A model generated the notes under the pieces. That model was given only the letters and a program-made list of their open reading frames with translations. It had not been told where the DNA came from and ran no database searches. A program made the position numbers and the translations under genes. 64,000 bases of DNA from positions 43,934 to 107,933 of the forward strand of contig JAFEGO010000025.1 of assembly GCA_018239845.1 (NCBI GenBank), given 5' to 3'. The DNA comes from Verrucomicrobiota bacterium. GTDB taxonomy: Bacteria; Verrucomicrobiota; Verrucomicrobiia; Opitutales; Opitutaceae. Positions 25,228-34,670 of this stretch are shown in pieces (the stretch's first letter is position 1; each line of letters begins with the position of its first letter).

Positions 25228-27618
25228 TCAATATTTCATCGGGATACCCGGGTGCGCCGGCGGCTTGGGTACCTCATCGAGGAAGGCATCCACCGGGGCC
25301 AGCGGCAATTCCGCGGGCTTGGGCAGCGTCGCCTCGATGATATCGCCGGCCTTCGCGGCGAACACGTAGTCATCGCCGACCTTCTTCGCGCCAGCGCGGT
25401 TCCACGTCGGCGTACGGCCGGCAAAGTTGTCGCGGATATGCAGCTCGCCGTCGCGTGCCACCTGCACGTGGAGCCAGACGGTGGCGTTGTTTTCGCGCCG
25501 GGCGGAAACCTTGTGGCCGCCCTCGGCCACGAGATCGGTGAAAGCCGCGTGGTGCCAGCGCCACGGCATCGCGGGGAAAATCCGGATCGTGTCGTAGGTG
25601 TCCACGGCGGGATGCGCGGCCCAGGTTTGCAACAGCATCTCGTGCACGGCGGCGCAGGCGAGGAAGTTGCCTTCGAGGGTGAACGGCCGGTAGTCCATCG
25701 ACGAAAAGCCGCTCTTCGTCTGGTCGCCGTTGGCATGAAAGCCGTTGCGCAAAATGAACGCGTGCAGGTACGCCTTCAGGTTCCAGAGCGCGATCTCGGG
25801 CTCGTTTACCCGGGCGCGCATCGCGGCCATCCAAGTGTAGCTGTAGCCGCACCACTCGAGCACGCCGAGCCGGTCGTTGTCGTGCACGCTGGCCTTGATC
25901 ACGGCGCGGTCCTCGTCCGTACCCTCGATGTTGAGCAGGTTGAAGGGATAGATCGCCATCAGCGTCGCGTGGTGGCGGTGGCTGAAGACCAGCTCCTCGT
26001 CGGCATTGAGCATGAGGATGTGCTTCGCCGTGACGTGATACGGCCCGAGTCCGTCGGAGAGTTTGCGCCATTTCGCCGACGCCGCCGTGTCGCCCAGCTC
26101 GGCCGCCATCTCGGCGTTGCCGAGGAAGAGCATGCGCAGGCACATGAGGTCGTAGTTGCTGTTGGGCTTGAGCCACGCGCGCATGTCGTTGTTAAACGCC
26201 TCGGGCGACGACGAGGTCGGCAACACCAACACACCTTTCGCGTCGGGCTTGAGCAGGCCCGCAAGAGCCTCGCCAACCTGGCTGCACCACGGGTACGCCT
26301 GCTCGCGGAGAAATTTTTCATCCCGCGTGTAGCGCCAGTGCAGGTAATAGAGGTGGCCGACCCACGCGCCGTTCGAGGGTGCGAGACTGTACTGCGCCCA
26401 GCCGCCGAGCGCCTGGCCCTTGAGCGACATCACCGCCGGCACCGCCGCGCCGGGCTGCTCCAAAAACTCGCGGGAGAATTTCTGAAACGCGGGAAGCAGG
26501 TCGGACATGAAATCCAAAAACACCTTCCCTTCCTCGAAGCGGCCCGCCGTCTGATAACCCATGTAGGTCATCTGCGTATTCAGATCGTGGTGATAGTCGC
26601 CTTTCCACGGCGGCAGCTCGCCCGCATCGGCCGTCCACACGCCTTGCAGCGGGATCGGCGGCGCGCCGGTGCGCGAGGCCGCACCATAGAAATACTGCAC
26701 GAGTTCGTAGTGCCGCATCACTTCGGCGTCGGGCACCGAGATCGAGGACTTCGCCCAAAACTCCCGCCACCACTCCGCGTGCGGCGCGCGCTTGGCCGCG
26801 TAGCCCGCCTCCAGCGCGGCCATCACGCGGGCCCGCGCCGCACCGAAGACGTCGGTGCCATCCGCCGGGGAAAACGTCACGGTCGTCGCGAGCAGCGTCG
26901 TGTCCTTAAGGCGTTTCGTCGCGGCATAGACGCACGTCACGTGGCCTTCGGCTGTCTCCTGGGTAAACCATTGCGCCGTGCCATCGGAGCCGCGCTTGGG
27001 ATCGGGGTAGCCGAGTTTCTTGACCGACTCGGGTGCGAGGAGACGCAGGGCCTTGGGCGCGGCACCGGGGATCTCCATCAGCGCCATCGGCTCCAGCGCG
27101 CTAAAAAACGCCTGCACCGTGCCGGCTTTGCCCGCGAGTCGCGCGCGGCCGGTGGCGTCGGCGAGGTTGAGTTCGAATTGCTCCACCGTCTGTCCGTCGG
27201 CGAGGTCGAGTTCGAGGCGCCCGGCGGGGATCTTCGTCGGGTGGTCCGCGAAATACGCACCGTCCACGACCTTGCTGATGCCGGCGTTGTCGCGCGCGGC
27301 CACGAGCTTGGTGAGTTGCGCGTAGGTGAAACCTTTCAACAGGTCGCCCGGTCCGGGCCGCTCGTCCCACAGATCGCCGCGGTCGAGCGAAAGGCGCAGC
27401 GTGCCGCCTTCGCCCCAGAGGAGGCCGCCGAGCAGGCCGTTGCCGAGGGGGATCGCTTCGTCCCAGGTTTTGATCGGGGCGGTGAGTTTGAGGTTCATGG
27501 TCGCGTCGGGGGTGGTGGCGGGGAACGCGGGCGCACTCAGCAAAGCGGCCGCGAGGAAAGCTGTGAGTTTTTTAGGGGAGATGCTCACGCCGCGAGTCTG
27601 CCCCGCGGCCCGGGGCAT
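25228..27618 (-). CDS. GH95-like glycoside hydrolase (alpha-L-fucosidase/galactosidase type)
   Basis: This exported protein is about 796 residues long. The N-terminal part ([21 protein letters not shown]) matches the beta-domain entrance of GH95 enzymes. The (alpha/alpha)6 barrel contains [13 protein letters not shown] (about residue 370), corresponding to the conserved Asn/Gln active-site segment of GH95, and [10 protein letters not shown] further on. GH95 members remove fucose or related sugars from xyloglucan, pectin or host glycans using an inverting mechanism. ATG 27618 is listed; a GTG at 27588 would give a more compact signal peptide ([19 protein letters not shown]) and is equally possible. 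It is divergent from thymidine kinase and upstream of a secreted hydrolase. Substrate not determined. Confidence 0.78.
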   Translation of the reverse strand: MPRAAGQTRGVSISPKKLTAFLAAALLSAPAFPATTPDATMNLKLTAPIKTWDEAIPLGNGLLGGLLWGEGGTLRLSLDRGDLWDERPGPGDLLKGFTYAQLTKLVAARDNAGISKVVDGAYFADHPTKIPAGRLELDLADGQTVEQFELNLADATGRARLAGKAGTVQAFFSALEPMALMEIPGAAPKALRLLAPESVKKLGYPDPKRGSDGTAQWFTQETAEGHVTCVYAATKRLKDTTLLATTVTFSPADGTDVFGAARARVMAALEAGYAAKRAPHAEWWREFWAKSSISVPDAEVMRHYELVQYFYGAASRTGAPPIPLQGVWTADAGELPPWKGDYHHDLNTQMTYMGYQTAGRFEEGKVFLDFMSDLLPAFQKFSREFLEQPGAAVPAVMSLKGQALGGWAQYSLAPSNGAWVGHLYYLHWRYTRDEKFLREQAYPWCSQVGEALAGLLKPDAKGVLVLPTSSSPEAFNNDMRAWLKPNSNYDLMCLRMLFLGNAEMAAELGDTAASAKWRKLSDGLGPYHVTAKHILMLNADEELVFSHRHHATLMAIYPFNLLNIEGTDEDRAVIKASVHDNDRLGVLEWCGYSYTWMAAMRARVNEPEIALWNLKAYLHAFILRNGFHANGDQTKSGFSSMDYRPFTLEGNFLACAAVHEMLLQTWAAHPAVDTYDTIRIFPAMPWRWHHAAFTDLVAEGGHKVSARRENNATVWLHVQVARDGELHIRDNFAGRTPTWNRAGAKKVGDDYVFAAKAGDIIEATLPKPAELPLAPVDAFLDEVPKPPAHPGIPMKY

Positions 27619-27688
27619 AAAAGCCTTTTCCGCTGAACATTCCCGAAATGCCATTGAGCCGCCCCGCCGCGCCCGCCAACGTCCGCGC

Positions 27689-28267
27689 ATGGCCAAGGTG
27701 TACTATTATTACTCGGCGATGAACGCGGGCAAATCCACCCTGCTCCTACAGTCGAGCTACAACTACCGCGAGCGCGGCATGCACACCCTGCTCTTCACCC
27801 CTGCGCTCGACACGCGCGCGGGCGCCGGCCTCATCCGCTCGCGCATCGGGCTCGAGGCCGAGGCCACGGCCTTCGGGCCGGACGACAATCTCCTCGCGCT
27901 CGTCCGCACAGCGCACGCCGCCCAGGCCGTGAGCTGCGTGCTCGTGGATGAGGCCCAGTTCCTTCAAAAGGCCCAGGTCCGGCAACTCACTGACATCGCC
28001 GACGAGCTGAACATCCCCGTGCTCTGCTACGGGCTGCGCACGGATTTTCAGGGCCACCTGTTCGAGGGCTCGCAATGGCTGCTCGCCTGGGCCGACGACC
28101 TCACCGAGATCAAGACCATCTGCCACTGCGGCCGCAAAGCCACGATGGTCCTCCGCCTCGATGCCGCCGGCCGGCCCGTGCGCGAGGGCGCGCAGATCGA
28201 GATCGGCGGCAACGACCGCTACGTCTCCGTCTGCCGTCATCATTTCCGGCAGGGCCTCGTGAAATGA
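27689..28267 (+). CDS. tdk: Thymidine kinase (type II)
   Basis: This 192-residue cytosolic enzyme phosphorylates thymidine with ATP for nucleotide salvage. The P-loop is [14 protein letters not shown] (residues 8-20), followed by the DEAQF Walker B motif with the catalytic Glu, and the lasso region with two zinc-binding pairs (CHCGRKA and SVCRHH). [10 protein letters not shown] contains the substrate-binding Tyr. Length matches Escherichia coli Tdk (205). ATG 27689 is 70 bases from the divergent GH95-type gene; upstream open frame is shadow sequence. The lactonase gene follows after 1 base, suggesting co-transcription without an evident functional tie. Confidence 0.96.
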   Translation: MAKVYYYYSAMNAGKSTLLLQSSYNYRERGMHTLLFTPALDTRAGAGLIRSRIGLEAEATAFGPDDNLLALVRTAHAAQAVSCVLVDEAQFLQKAQVRQLTDIADELNIPVLCYGLRTDFQGHLFEGSQWLLAWADDLTEIKTICHCGRKATMVLRLDAAGRPVREGAQIEIGGNDRYVSVCRHHFRQGLVK

Positions 28268-28268
28268 C

Positions 28269-29384
28269 ATGAAAGCCCGTTCCCTCTTTGCGCCGTTCGC
28301 GCTTCTCTCCTCCTTTCTCTCCGCCATGCCCACGCATCACCTCTACATCGGCACCTACACCCGCGACGGCAGCAAGGGCATCTACGCCCTCACGCTCGAC
28401 GGCGCCACCGGCGCTCTCTCCACGCCCACCGTCGCCGCCGAGACGGGCAGCCCCTCCTTCATCGCGCTCTCGCCCGATCATCGTTTCCTCTACGCGGTCA
28501 ACGAATCCGAGCAAATGGCCGTCGCCTACGGCGTCGATGCCGCCACCGGCAAACTCACCGCGCTCCAGCCGCCCCAGTCCGCCGGCGGCAAGGCCCCCTG
28601 CCACCTCGTGGTCGATGCCACCGGCCGCAGCCTGGTCGTGGCCAACTACCACACCGGCATCGTCGCCGCCCTGCCGATCCGCGCCGACGGCACGCTCGGC
28701 GCGCCCGGCTCCGTGATCCAGCACACCGGCTCCAGCATCAATCCCGAGCGCCAGTCCTCGCCGCACGTTCACTCCGTCACGCTCTCGCCTGACAACCGCC
28801 ACGTCATCGTCTGCGACCTCGGCCTCGACAAGATCTTCACCTACCGCCTCGACCCCGCGACCGCCAAGCTCACTCCGGCCGAGCCGCCGTTTGTCGCCAC
28901 CGCGCCCGGCTCCGGCCCGCGCCACTTCAAGTTCTCCCCCGACGGTCGCCACGCCTTCGCCATTACCGAGATGGGCGGCACAATGACGTCCTACGTCTAC
29001 AACGCCGCCAACGGCGCGCTCACCCCCGTCAATACGCTGTCGACCCTGCAGGCGGACTTCAAAGGCACGCCGAGCGGCGCCGAGGTCCGCGTCCACCCCA
29101 ACGGCCGCTTTGTTTACGGCTCCGATCGCACCATCAGCAGCATCGCGGTCTTCGCCGTCGACCCCGCCACCGGCAAGCTCTCCCTCGTCGAGATCACGCC
29201 GACCGGCGGCAAGTCCCCGCGCAACTTCGCCCTCTCCCCCGACGGCGCGTGGCTCGTCTCCGCCAACCAGTACTCCAACTCCCTCACGGTTTTCCGCGTC
29301 GATCCCGCCACCGGCCGGCTCACTCGCGTACCGGACGCGGCCGCCACGATTTCCACCCCGGTCTGCGTGCTGTTCGCCGACTAA
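28269..29384 (+). CDS. Lactonase family protein (6-phosphogluconolactonase-like, seven-bladed propeller)
   Basis: This 371-residue protein belongs to the YbhE/PF10282 lactonase family. HHLYIGTYTRDGSKGIYAL opens the first blade, and repeated SPDxR(H)/Y/FxxxxxE patterns mark the others. Examples are ALSPDHRFLYAVNESEQ, HSVTLSPDNRHVIVCDLGLDKI, GPRHFKFSPDGRHAFAITEMGG and RNFALSPDGAWLVSANQYS. The conserved His, Arg and Glu in these loops are the putative lactone-opening residues. The first 19 residues (MKARSLFAPFALLSSFLSA) look like a weak signal peptide, which would be odd for a pentose-phosphate enzyme. The start could instead be ATG 28326. It may open sugar lactones from the periplasmic sugar dehydrogenase type seen elsewhere in this window. 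Confidence 0.85.
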   Translation: MKARSLFAPFALLSSFLSAMPTHHLYIGTYTRDGSKGIYALTLDGATGALSTPTVAAETGSPSFIALSPDHRFLYAVNESEQMAVAYGVDAATGKLTALQPPQSAGGKAPCHLVVDATGRSLVVANYHTGIVAALPIRADGTLGAPGSVIQHTGSSINPERQSSPHVHSVTLSPDNRHVIVCDLGLDKIFTYRLDPATAKLTPAEPPFVATAPGSGPRHFKFSPDGRHAFAITEMGGTMTSYVYNAANGALTPVNTLSTLQADFKGTPSGAEVRVHPNGRFVYGSDRTISSIAVFAVDPATGKLSLVEITPTGGKSPRNFALSPDGAWLVSANQYSNSLTVFRVDPATGRLTRVPDAAATISTPVCVLFAD

Positions 29385-29508
29385 GGCGGACGGGCTTTTC
29401 TACAGGTAGCCCAGTTTCCGTTTCGCGGCGCGTCCGGCGCATGTCATGTTTTGCAGTTGCGAGTCCGCAGCCGCCGCACTCATTACACCGCAACCGCCCC
29501 CCTTCCCC

Positions 29509-30330
29509 ATGCCCACGCTCAGCCACCTCGACATCGACTCTCCCTATGCGATCAGCGCCGAGCAGATCGCCCAGTTTCGCCGCGAAGGCTACATCAAGCT
29601 GAAGAACGTGCTCTCCGCCGAGGTCATCGAGCACTACGGCCCGATCATCACGTCCGAGGTTTACCGCCTCAACACGATGCACCTGCCCATCGAGCAGCGT
29701 GACACCTACAACAAGGCCTTTCTCCAAGTCGGCAACATCTGGACCAAGAACGACACGATCAAGGAATTCTGCTGGGGCCAGCGCCTTGCGCGCATGGCGG
29801 CCGAGCTCCTCGGCGTCAAAGGCGTGCGCATGTACCACGACCAGGCCCTCTACAAGGAGGCCGGCGGCGGCGTCACCCCATGGCACGCCGACCAGTACTA
29901 CTGGCCGATGGCGAGCCCCCTGAGCGTCACCGCGTGGATCCCCCTGCAGGCTGTGCCGATGGACATGGGCCCGCTGGCCTTCGCCCGCGGCAGCCACAAG
30001 TTCGAGGCCGGCCGCGAGCTCGGCATCAGCGACGAGAGCGAGGAGCGCATCGGCCGCTCGATGAAGGAGCAGAACTACCCGCTCGACGACACGCCCTTCG
30101 ATCTCGGTGAGGTCAGCTTCCACTACGGCTGGACCTTCCACCGCGCCGGCCCGAATGTTTCCACCAAGCCCCGCGCCGTCATGACCATCATCTACATGGA
30201 TCAGGACATGCGTCTCCTCCAGCCCAATACGAAGGCCCGCGAGGGCGACCGCAACGCCTTCGCCGCCGACGTCGAGGTCGGCCAGATCATGAACGGCAAG
30301 ATGACGCCCATGATCTACCCCGCGGCGTAA
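29509..30330 (+). CDS. Phytanoyl-CoA dioxygenase family protein
   Basis: This 273-residue non-heme Fe(II)/2-oxoglutarate oxygenase has the double-stranded beta-helix fold. The metal triad is His and Asp in TPWHADQYYW (about 125-127) and the distal His in WTFHRAGPNVS (about 213). The Arg in KPRAVMTII binds 2-oxoglutarate. N-terminal SAEQIAQFRREGYIKLKNVLS is typical of PhyH proteins. The bacterial family hydroxylates varied small molecules, and a substrate cannot be given. ATG 29509 is used because the preceding in-frame 21 residues are Ser/Ala/Pro-rich and begin well ahead of the conserved domain. Confidence 0.88.
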   Translation: MPTLSHLDIDSPYAISAEQIAQFRREGYIKLKNVLSAEVIEHYGPIITSEVYRLNTMHLPIEQRDTYNKAFLQVGNIWTKNDTIKEFCWGQRLARMAAELLGVKGVRMYHDQALYKEAGGGVTPWHADQYYWPMASPLSVTAWIPLQAVPMDMGPLAFARGSHKFEAGRELGISDESEERIGRSMKEQNYPLDDTPFDLGEVSFHYGWTFHRAGPNVSTKPRAVMTIIYMDQDMRLLQPNTKAREGDRNAFAADVEVGQIMNGKMTPMIYPAA

Positions 30331-30408
30331 TCCCGCCCGCAGGTCGTCATAGGCTTTGCGCGTCCCGGTTGACGCCCCGCCCATCCTGCGCACTGTCAGG
30401 CGCTCCTG

Positions 30409-31701
30409 ATGGCTGATTTCATCCAAAAAACCCCCGCCGCCGAATCCGGCCGTTGCGAACGCGCTTTCCTCGTGGGCGTCCAGACCCCCGACATGGAGCC
30501 CGGCGAAGCCGCCGAGTTGCTCGCCGAGCTCCGCGAGCTCGTGGAAAACCTCCGCATCGGTGTCGTCGGCGTGGAGTTGGTCAACCTCCGCAAGCCCACG
30601 CCCGCCACCCTCGTCGGCAGCGGCAAGGCCGAGGAGATCATCGCCGCCGCCAAGGCCCTCGACGCCGACCTGATCGTCTTCGACGAGGCCCTCTCGCCGG
30701 CCCAGCAGCGCAATTGGGAAAAAGCCTCCGAGGTCGCCGTCATCGACCGCGAGGAGGTCATCCTCGATATTTTTGCCGACCGCGCGCACACGCGCGAGGC
30801 CGTGCTCCAGGTCGCGCTCGCGCGCATGGAGTATTCGCTACCCCGCCTCACCCGCGCGTGGACCCACCTTTCCCGCCAGCGCGGCAAGGGCGGCCTCGGC
30901 GGCGAAGGCGAAACCCAGCTCGAGCAGGACCGCCGTCTCGTCAACGACCGCATCGTCCGCCTCAAGCGCGACCTCGTGGATGTGCGCAAGCAGCGCAGCG
31001 TGCAGCGCCAGAAGCGCCAGCGCGTCCCCGTCCCCACGGCCTCGATCGTCGGCTACACCAACGCCGGCAAGTCCACCCTCCTCAACACCCTCACCGGCGC
31101 GCAGGTCCTCGCCGAGGACAAGCTCTTCGCCACGCTCGACCCCACCACGCGCCAGCTCCAGCTCCGCGGCAACCACAAGCTCCTTGTCACCGACACTGTG
31201 GGCTTCATCCGCCGCCTGCCGCACGGCCTCGTCGAGGCCTTCAAGGCCACGCTGGAGGAGGTGATCGTCGCCGACTTCCTCGTCCACGTCCTCGACGTCA
31301 CCAACCCCAACGTCGAAAAACACCACGCCACCACCCTCGGCGTGCTCGCCGAGCTCGGTGCGGGCGACAAGCCCACCATCACCGTATTCAACAAGGTCGA
31401 TGCCGCCGACGAGGCGATGATCCAGCGCGCGCGCCAGCTTGTGCCCGACGCCCTCTTCGTCAGCGCCCACACCCGCGCCGGCCTCGATGCGCTGGAGGCC
31501 CGCTGCGTGGAGCTGATCGCCGACGCCTTCAAGTCCACCGAGCTGCTCGTGCCCCATGCCCGCTACGACGTGATCGCCCGCCTCCACGAGTTCGGCGACA
31601 TCCAGGAGCAGGAGGAGCGCGAGGACGGCGTTCGCATCAAGGGCCGCTTTCCGCCTTCCCAGGCCCGCTACTTCGCCCCGTTCGTCCTCGGCGAGAAGTA
31701 A
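30409..31701 (+). CDS. hflX: Ribosome-associated GTPase HflX
   Basis: This 430-residue cytosolic GTPase binds the large ribosomal subunit and splits stalled or heat-damaged ribosomes. The N-terminal HflX domain shows KPTPATLVGSGKAEEI, DEALSPAQQRNWE and the linker RGKGGLGGEGETQLE with the basic coiled-coil helix after it. The G domain has [12 protein letters not shown] (G1), DTVGFIRRLPHGLVEAF (G3) and NKVD (G4). Length and motif order are typical. It stands alone, without hfq or hflKC, on the same strand as its neighbours with gaps of about 80-115 bases. Confidence 0.96.
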   Translation: MADFIQKTPAAESGRCERAFLVGVQTPDMEPGEAAELLAELRELVENLRIGVVGVELVNLRKPTPATLVGSGKAEEIIAAAKALDADLIVFDEALSPAQQRNWEKASEVAVIDREEVILDIFADRAHTREAVLQVALARMEYSLPRLTRAWTHLSRQRGKGGLGGEGETQLEQDRRLVNDRIVRLKRDLVDVRKQRSVQRQKRQRVPVPTASIVGYTNAGKSTLLNTLTGAQVLAEDKLFATLDPTTRQLQLRGNHKLLVTDTVGFIRRLPHGLVEAFKATLEEVIVADFLVHVLDVTNPNVEKHHATTLGVLAELGAGDKPTITVFNKVDAADEAMIQRARQLVPDALFVSAHTRAGLDALEARCVELIADAFKSTELLVPHARYDVIARLHEFGDIQEQEEREDGVRIKGRFPPSQARYFAPFVLGEK

Positions 31702-31785
31702 GGCTCGCACTTCGGCCAGACAGCATGGGCTCCGGCCCAATGACAGACTTCGCCGCCACCCCGGCTTGCGTCCGCCATGGGGCCC

Positions 31786-31813
31786 TGGTCATTAGTCCAT
31801 TGGTCCTTACCCC
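31786..31813 (+). repeat. Degenerate heptamer repeat upstream of the GH51 gene
   Basis: Units TGGTCAT, TAGTCCA, TTGGTCC and TTACCCC follow each other with period 7 and end 3 bases before ATG 31817. This is the third such block in the window, in the same position relative to a gene start. Confidence 0.6.
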
Positions 31814-31816
31814 GCC

Positions 31817-33352
31817 ATGCCCCTCGCCTCCGCCCGCGTTGCCCTGCATCCTGATATCGTCATCGGCACGATCGATCCGCGCCTCTATGGCTCGTTCATC
31901 GAGCACCTCGGCCGCGCCGTTTACAACGGCATCTACGAGCCGGGCCACCCGCAGGCCGATGCCAACGGCTTCCGCCAGGACGTCCTCGCGCTCATCCGCG
32001 AGCTGAATGTCCCCATCGTGCGGTATCCGGGTGGTAACTTCGTCTCCGGCTACCGTTGGGAGGATGGCGTCGGTCCGCATTCCGACCGCCCGCGCCGCCT
32101 CGACCCCGCTTGGCGCACGATCGAGACCAACCAGTTTGGCACCGATGAATTCATGCGCTGGTGCAAGGCCGCCAACACCGAGGCCATGATGGCCGTCAAC
32201 CTCGGCACCCGCGGCATGGCCGAGGCCGCCGCGCTGCTCGAATACTGCAACGTCCCCGGCGGCACCGCGTGGAGCGATCTTCGCCGCAAAAATGGCGCCG
32301 CCGAGCCGTATCGCGTCAAGACTTGGTGCCTGGGCAACGAGATGGACGGCCCTTGGCAGATGGGCCACAAGACCGCCGACGAGTACGGCCGCCTCGCCGC
32401 CGAGACCGGCCGGCTGATGAAGATGATCGATCCCTCGCTCGAGCTCGTCGCCTGCGGCAGCTCGGGCAACAGCCTGCCTACCTTCGCCGGCTGGGATGCG
32501 CGCGTGCTCGAGCTCACGCACGACGTCGCCGACTACCTTTCCCTCCACACCTACCTCGGCAAGGGCGACGGTTGGGGCAGCGCCACCCTGCGCACGTGGG
32601 GCGAGTATCAGGCCCAGCCGCTCAACATGGAGTGGCACATCCGCTCCATCATCGCGACCTGCGACCACGTGCAGGCCAAGCTCAAGTCCAAGAAGAAGCT
32701 CATGCTGAGCTTCGACGAGTGGAACGTCTGGTGGCACAGCAACTCGCCCACTTACCCGAAGTTTGCCGACTGGTCCATCGCCCCCGCCCAGCTGGAGGAC
32801 AACTACACGCACGAAGACGCGCTCGTGATGGGCTCGATGATGCTCAGCCTCCTGCGCCACGCCGACCGCGTGCGCATGGCCTGCCTCGCGCAGCTCGTGA
32901 ACGTCATCGCCCCGATCCTCACGCGCAACGGCGGCCCCGCCTGGAAGCAGACCATCTTCTGGCCCTACCTCCACGGTTCGCTCTACGGCCGCGGCGAGTC
33001 ACTGCACGTCGCGATCGACTCGCCCGTGTACGACTCGAAGGAGTTCGGCCCCGTCCCCTACCTCGACGCCGTCGCCACGCGCGACCCCGCGGCCAACACG
33101 CTCACGCTCTTCGCGATCAACCGCGCCGAAAAGGATACGCTCCCCCTCGCCGCCGACCTCCGTCTGCTCGCCCCGACCGCGCGCATCATCGAGCACCTCG
33201 TGCTTGAGAGCGCCGACAGCCAGGCGCGCAACACCGAGGCCGCCCCGCGCGCCGTCGAACCGCACAAGCGCGGCACCGCGAAATTGGAGTCAGGCCGCCT
33301 GAGCGCCCAGCTCGCACCGGCGAGCTGGAATGTGATTCGGATCCAGCTCTGA
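31817..33352 (+). CDS. Alpha-L-arabinofuranosidase (GH51)
   Basis: This 511-residue protein has no signal peptide, so it is cytoplasmic and acts on imported oligosaccharides. YGSFIEHLGRAVYNGIYEP and RYPGGNFVSGYRWEDGVGP are GH51 hallmarks. The acid/base Glu lies in WCLGNEMDGPWQ (about 177) and the nucleophile Glu in SFDEWNVWW (about 300), giving a complete retaining active site. The C-terminal jelly-roll domain follows from about residue 385. It removes terminal arabinofuranose from arabinan or arabinoxylan fragments. It is followed by a large palindromic element and convergent genes, so it is the last gene of its transcript. Confidence 0.95.
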   Translation: MPLASARVALHPDIVIGTIDPRLYGSFIEHLGRAVYNGIYEPGHPQADANGFRQDVLALIRELNVPIVRYPGGNFVSGYRWEDGVGPHSDRPRRLDPAWRTIETNQFGTDEFMRWCKAANTEAMMAVNLGTRGMAEAAALLEYCNVPGGTAWSDLRRKNGAAEPYRVKTWCLGNEMDGPWQMGHKTADEYGRLAAETGRLMKMIDPSLELVACGSSGNSLPTFAGWDARVLELTHDVADYLSLHTYLGKGDGWGSATLRTWGEYQAQPLNMEWHIRSIIATCDHVQAKLKSKKKLMLSFDEWNVWWHSNSPTYPKFADWSIAPAQLEDNYTHEDALVMGSMMLSLLRHADRVRMACLAQLVNVIAPILTRNGGPAWKQTIFWPYLHGSLYGRGESLHVAIDSPVYDSKEFGPVPYLDAVATRDPAANTLTLFAINRAEKDTLPLAADLRLLAPTARIIEHLVLESADSQARNTEAAPRAVEPHKRGTAKLESGRLSAQLAPASWNVIRIQL

Positions 33353-33437
33353 GGTGGAGCGCGTTGACCTCAACGCGCTTTAGCTATCGCCGTAATGTGA
33401 CGCTCGGAAAACGCGTTGAGGTCAACGCGTTCCACCT
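33352..33437. repeat. REP-like double palindrome between convergent genes
   Basis: Arms at 33352-33381 and 33408-33437 pair at 28 of 30 positions around a 26-base loop. Each arm also contains its own small palindrome: CGCGTTGA-CC-TCAACGCG on the left and its mirror on the right. The element fills the whole space between the GH51 stop and the Dabb stop. It can form one long hairpin or two small ones, as REP/MITE-like sequences and bidirectional terminators do. Confidence 0.8.
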
Positions 33438-33440
33438 TTC

Positions 33441-33740
33441 TCAAGCCGCGTCGTAAATCTGCACCTTCGTCCAGAAGGTGCGGAAGCTGTCGAGGAAGGC
33501 CTTGTGCAGCGGATCGACCTGATAGAGGTCGTGCCCCGCCATGTCCTTGAAGACCACCAGCAGGTTAAACGAGTACGTCGCATCCACCACCGGGCGCGGC
33601 GGGATCGGCGCGGGCGTGCCAATGTAGATTTTTTCGGCCGAGCGGACACCCGCGAGGGACTCGAGCCCGCGCTTGAAGTCGGCGCGCTGGGCGTCGGTCA
33701 GTTCAGGTTTCAGCCAGAAGTAAACGCTGTGGATAAGCAT
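33441..33740 (-). CDS. Dabb (stress-responsive alpha/beta barrel) domain protein
   Basis: This 99-residue dimeric alpha-beta barrel protein starts with LIHSVYFWLKPELTDAQRADF, the Dabb/PF07876 opening. It continues with the central IYIGTPAPIPPRPVVDATYSFNLLVVFKDMAGHDLYQVDPLHKAF. The late HxxF-type segment is conserved in the family. Plant members are salt-induced and some fungal or plant relatives are cyclases, but bacterial members have no settled function. It lies 24 bases downstream of the ABC ATPase pair on the same strand and is convergent with the GH51 gene. Confidence 0.88.
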   Translation of the reverse strand: MLIHSVYFWLKPELTDAQRADFKRGLESLAGVRSAEKIYIGTPAPIPPRPVVDATYSFNLLVVFKDMAGHDLYQVDPLHKAFLDSFRTFWTKVQIYDAA

Positions 33741-33764
33741 GATAGAAATGGATCTGCGCCTCGA

Positions 33765-34670
33765 TCAGTGGGTGGCCGCCTGCGCCGCATCCAGCCGCGC
33801 CAGCTCCCGACCCACGTCGAAGTTCATGCGCACATCAGGATCCGGCGAAGGCACGGCGGACAGCAAAATCTTCGTGTAAGGATGCTCGGGCGCCGCAAAC
33901 ACCCGATCCGTCGGCGCCAACTCCACGATCTGCCCGCGCCGCATCACGGCCACGCGGTCGCAGAAATTGCGCACGACATCCAGGTTGTGCGCCACGAAAA
34001 GATAGGTGAGGCGAAACTCGCGCTGCAGTTCCTTCAACAGGTCGAGTACCTGCGCCTGCACGGAGACATCGAGCGCGGAGGTCGCCTCGTCGCACACGAT
34101 CAGCGAGGGTTTCATGATGAGCGCCCGTGCGATGCCGATGCGCTGCCGCTGCCCGCCGCTGAAGGCGTGCGGGTAGCGCGTGCGGTGGTCGGGCGACAGC
34201 CCCACGCGCCGGAGCATCTCGGCCACCCGCTCCGCGCGCTCCTTGCCACTGCAGAGACCGTGGATCAGCAGCGGTTCGCCGATGATGTCTCCGACAGTCA
34301 TGCGCGGATTGAGCGAGGAAAACGGATCCTGGAAAACCATCTGCGCGTGCTGCCGCAGCGGCTTGAGCGCGGTGTCGGGCAATTTCGCGAGGTCGACGGT
34401 GCGGCCATCCGGCAGGCGGAAAAGGACCTCACCCTCGGTCGGCTGGAGCGCGCGGAGCACGCAGCGCGCCGTCGTGGTCTTGCCCGAACCGCTTTCACCC
34501 ACGAGGCCGAGCGTCTCGCCCGGGGCGAGGTCGAAGCTCACGTTGTCCACCGCGCGCACCACGCCGGTCTGCCGCCGCCGGAAGCCGCGGCTCATGATCG
34601 GGAAGTGCTTGCACAGGCCGCGCACGGACAGCAGCGGCGACGGGGAAATCGTGGTCGTTTCGGGATTCAT
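33765..34670 (-). CDS. Oligopeptide/dipeptide-type ABC transporter ATP-binding protein (OppF/DppF-like)
   Basis: This 301-residue ATPase energises uptake of peptides or oligosaccharides. Walker A is [12 protein letters not shown], the Q-loop lies in [16 protein letters not shown], the signature is [12 protein letters not shown] and Walker B is [12 protein letters not shown]. The segment beyond residue ~240 ([19 protein letters not shown]) is the oligopeptide-type C-terminal extension. The start ATG overlaps the stop of the OppD-like gene by 4 bases, so the two form a heterodimer from one transcript. No permease or binding protein gene is adjacent: the neighbours are a Dabb protein and, divergently, a glycosyltransferase. 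Confidence 0.93.
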   Translation of the reverse strand: MNPETTTISPSPLLSVRGLCKHFPIMSRGFRRRQTGVVRAVDNVSFDLAPGETLGLVGESGSGKTTTARCVLRALQPTEGEVLFRLPDGRTVDLAKLPDTALKPLRQHAQMVFQDPFSSLNPRMTVGDIIGEPLLIHGLCSGKERAERVAEMLRRVGLSPDHRTRYPHAFSGGQRQRIGIARALIMKPSLIVCDEATSALDVSVQAQVLDLLKELQREFRLTYLFVAHNLDVVRNFCDRVAVMRRGQIVELAPTDRVFAAPEHPYTKILLSAVPSPDPDVRMNFDVGRELARLDAAQAATH

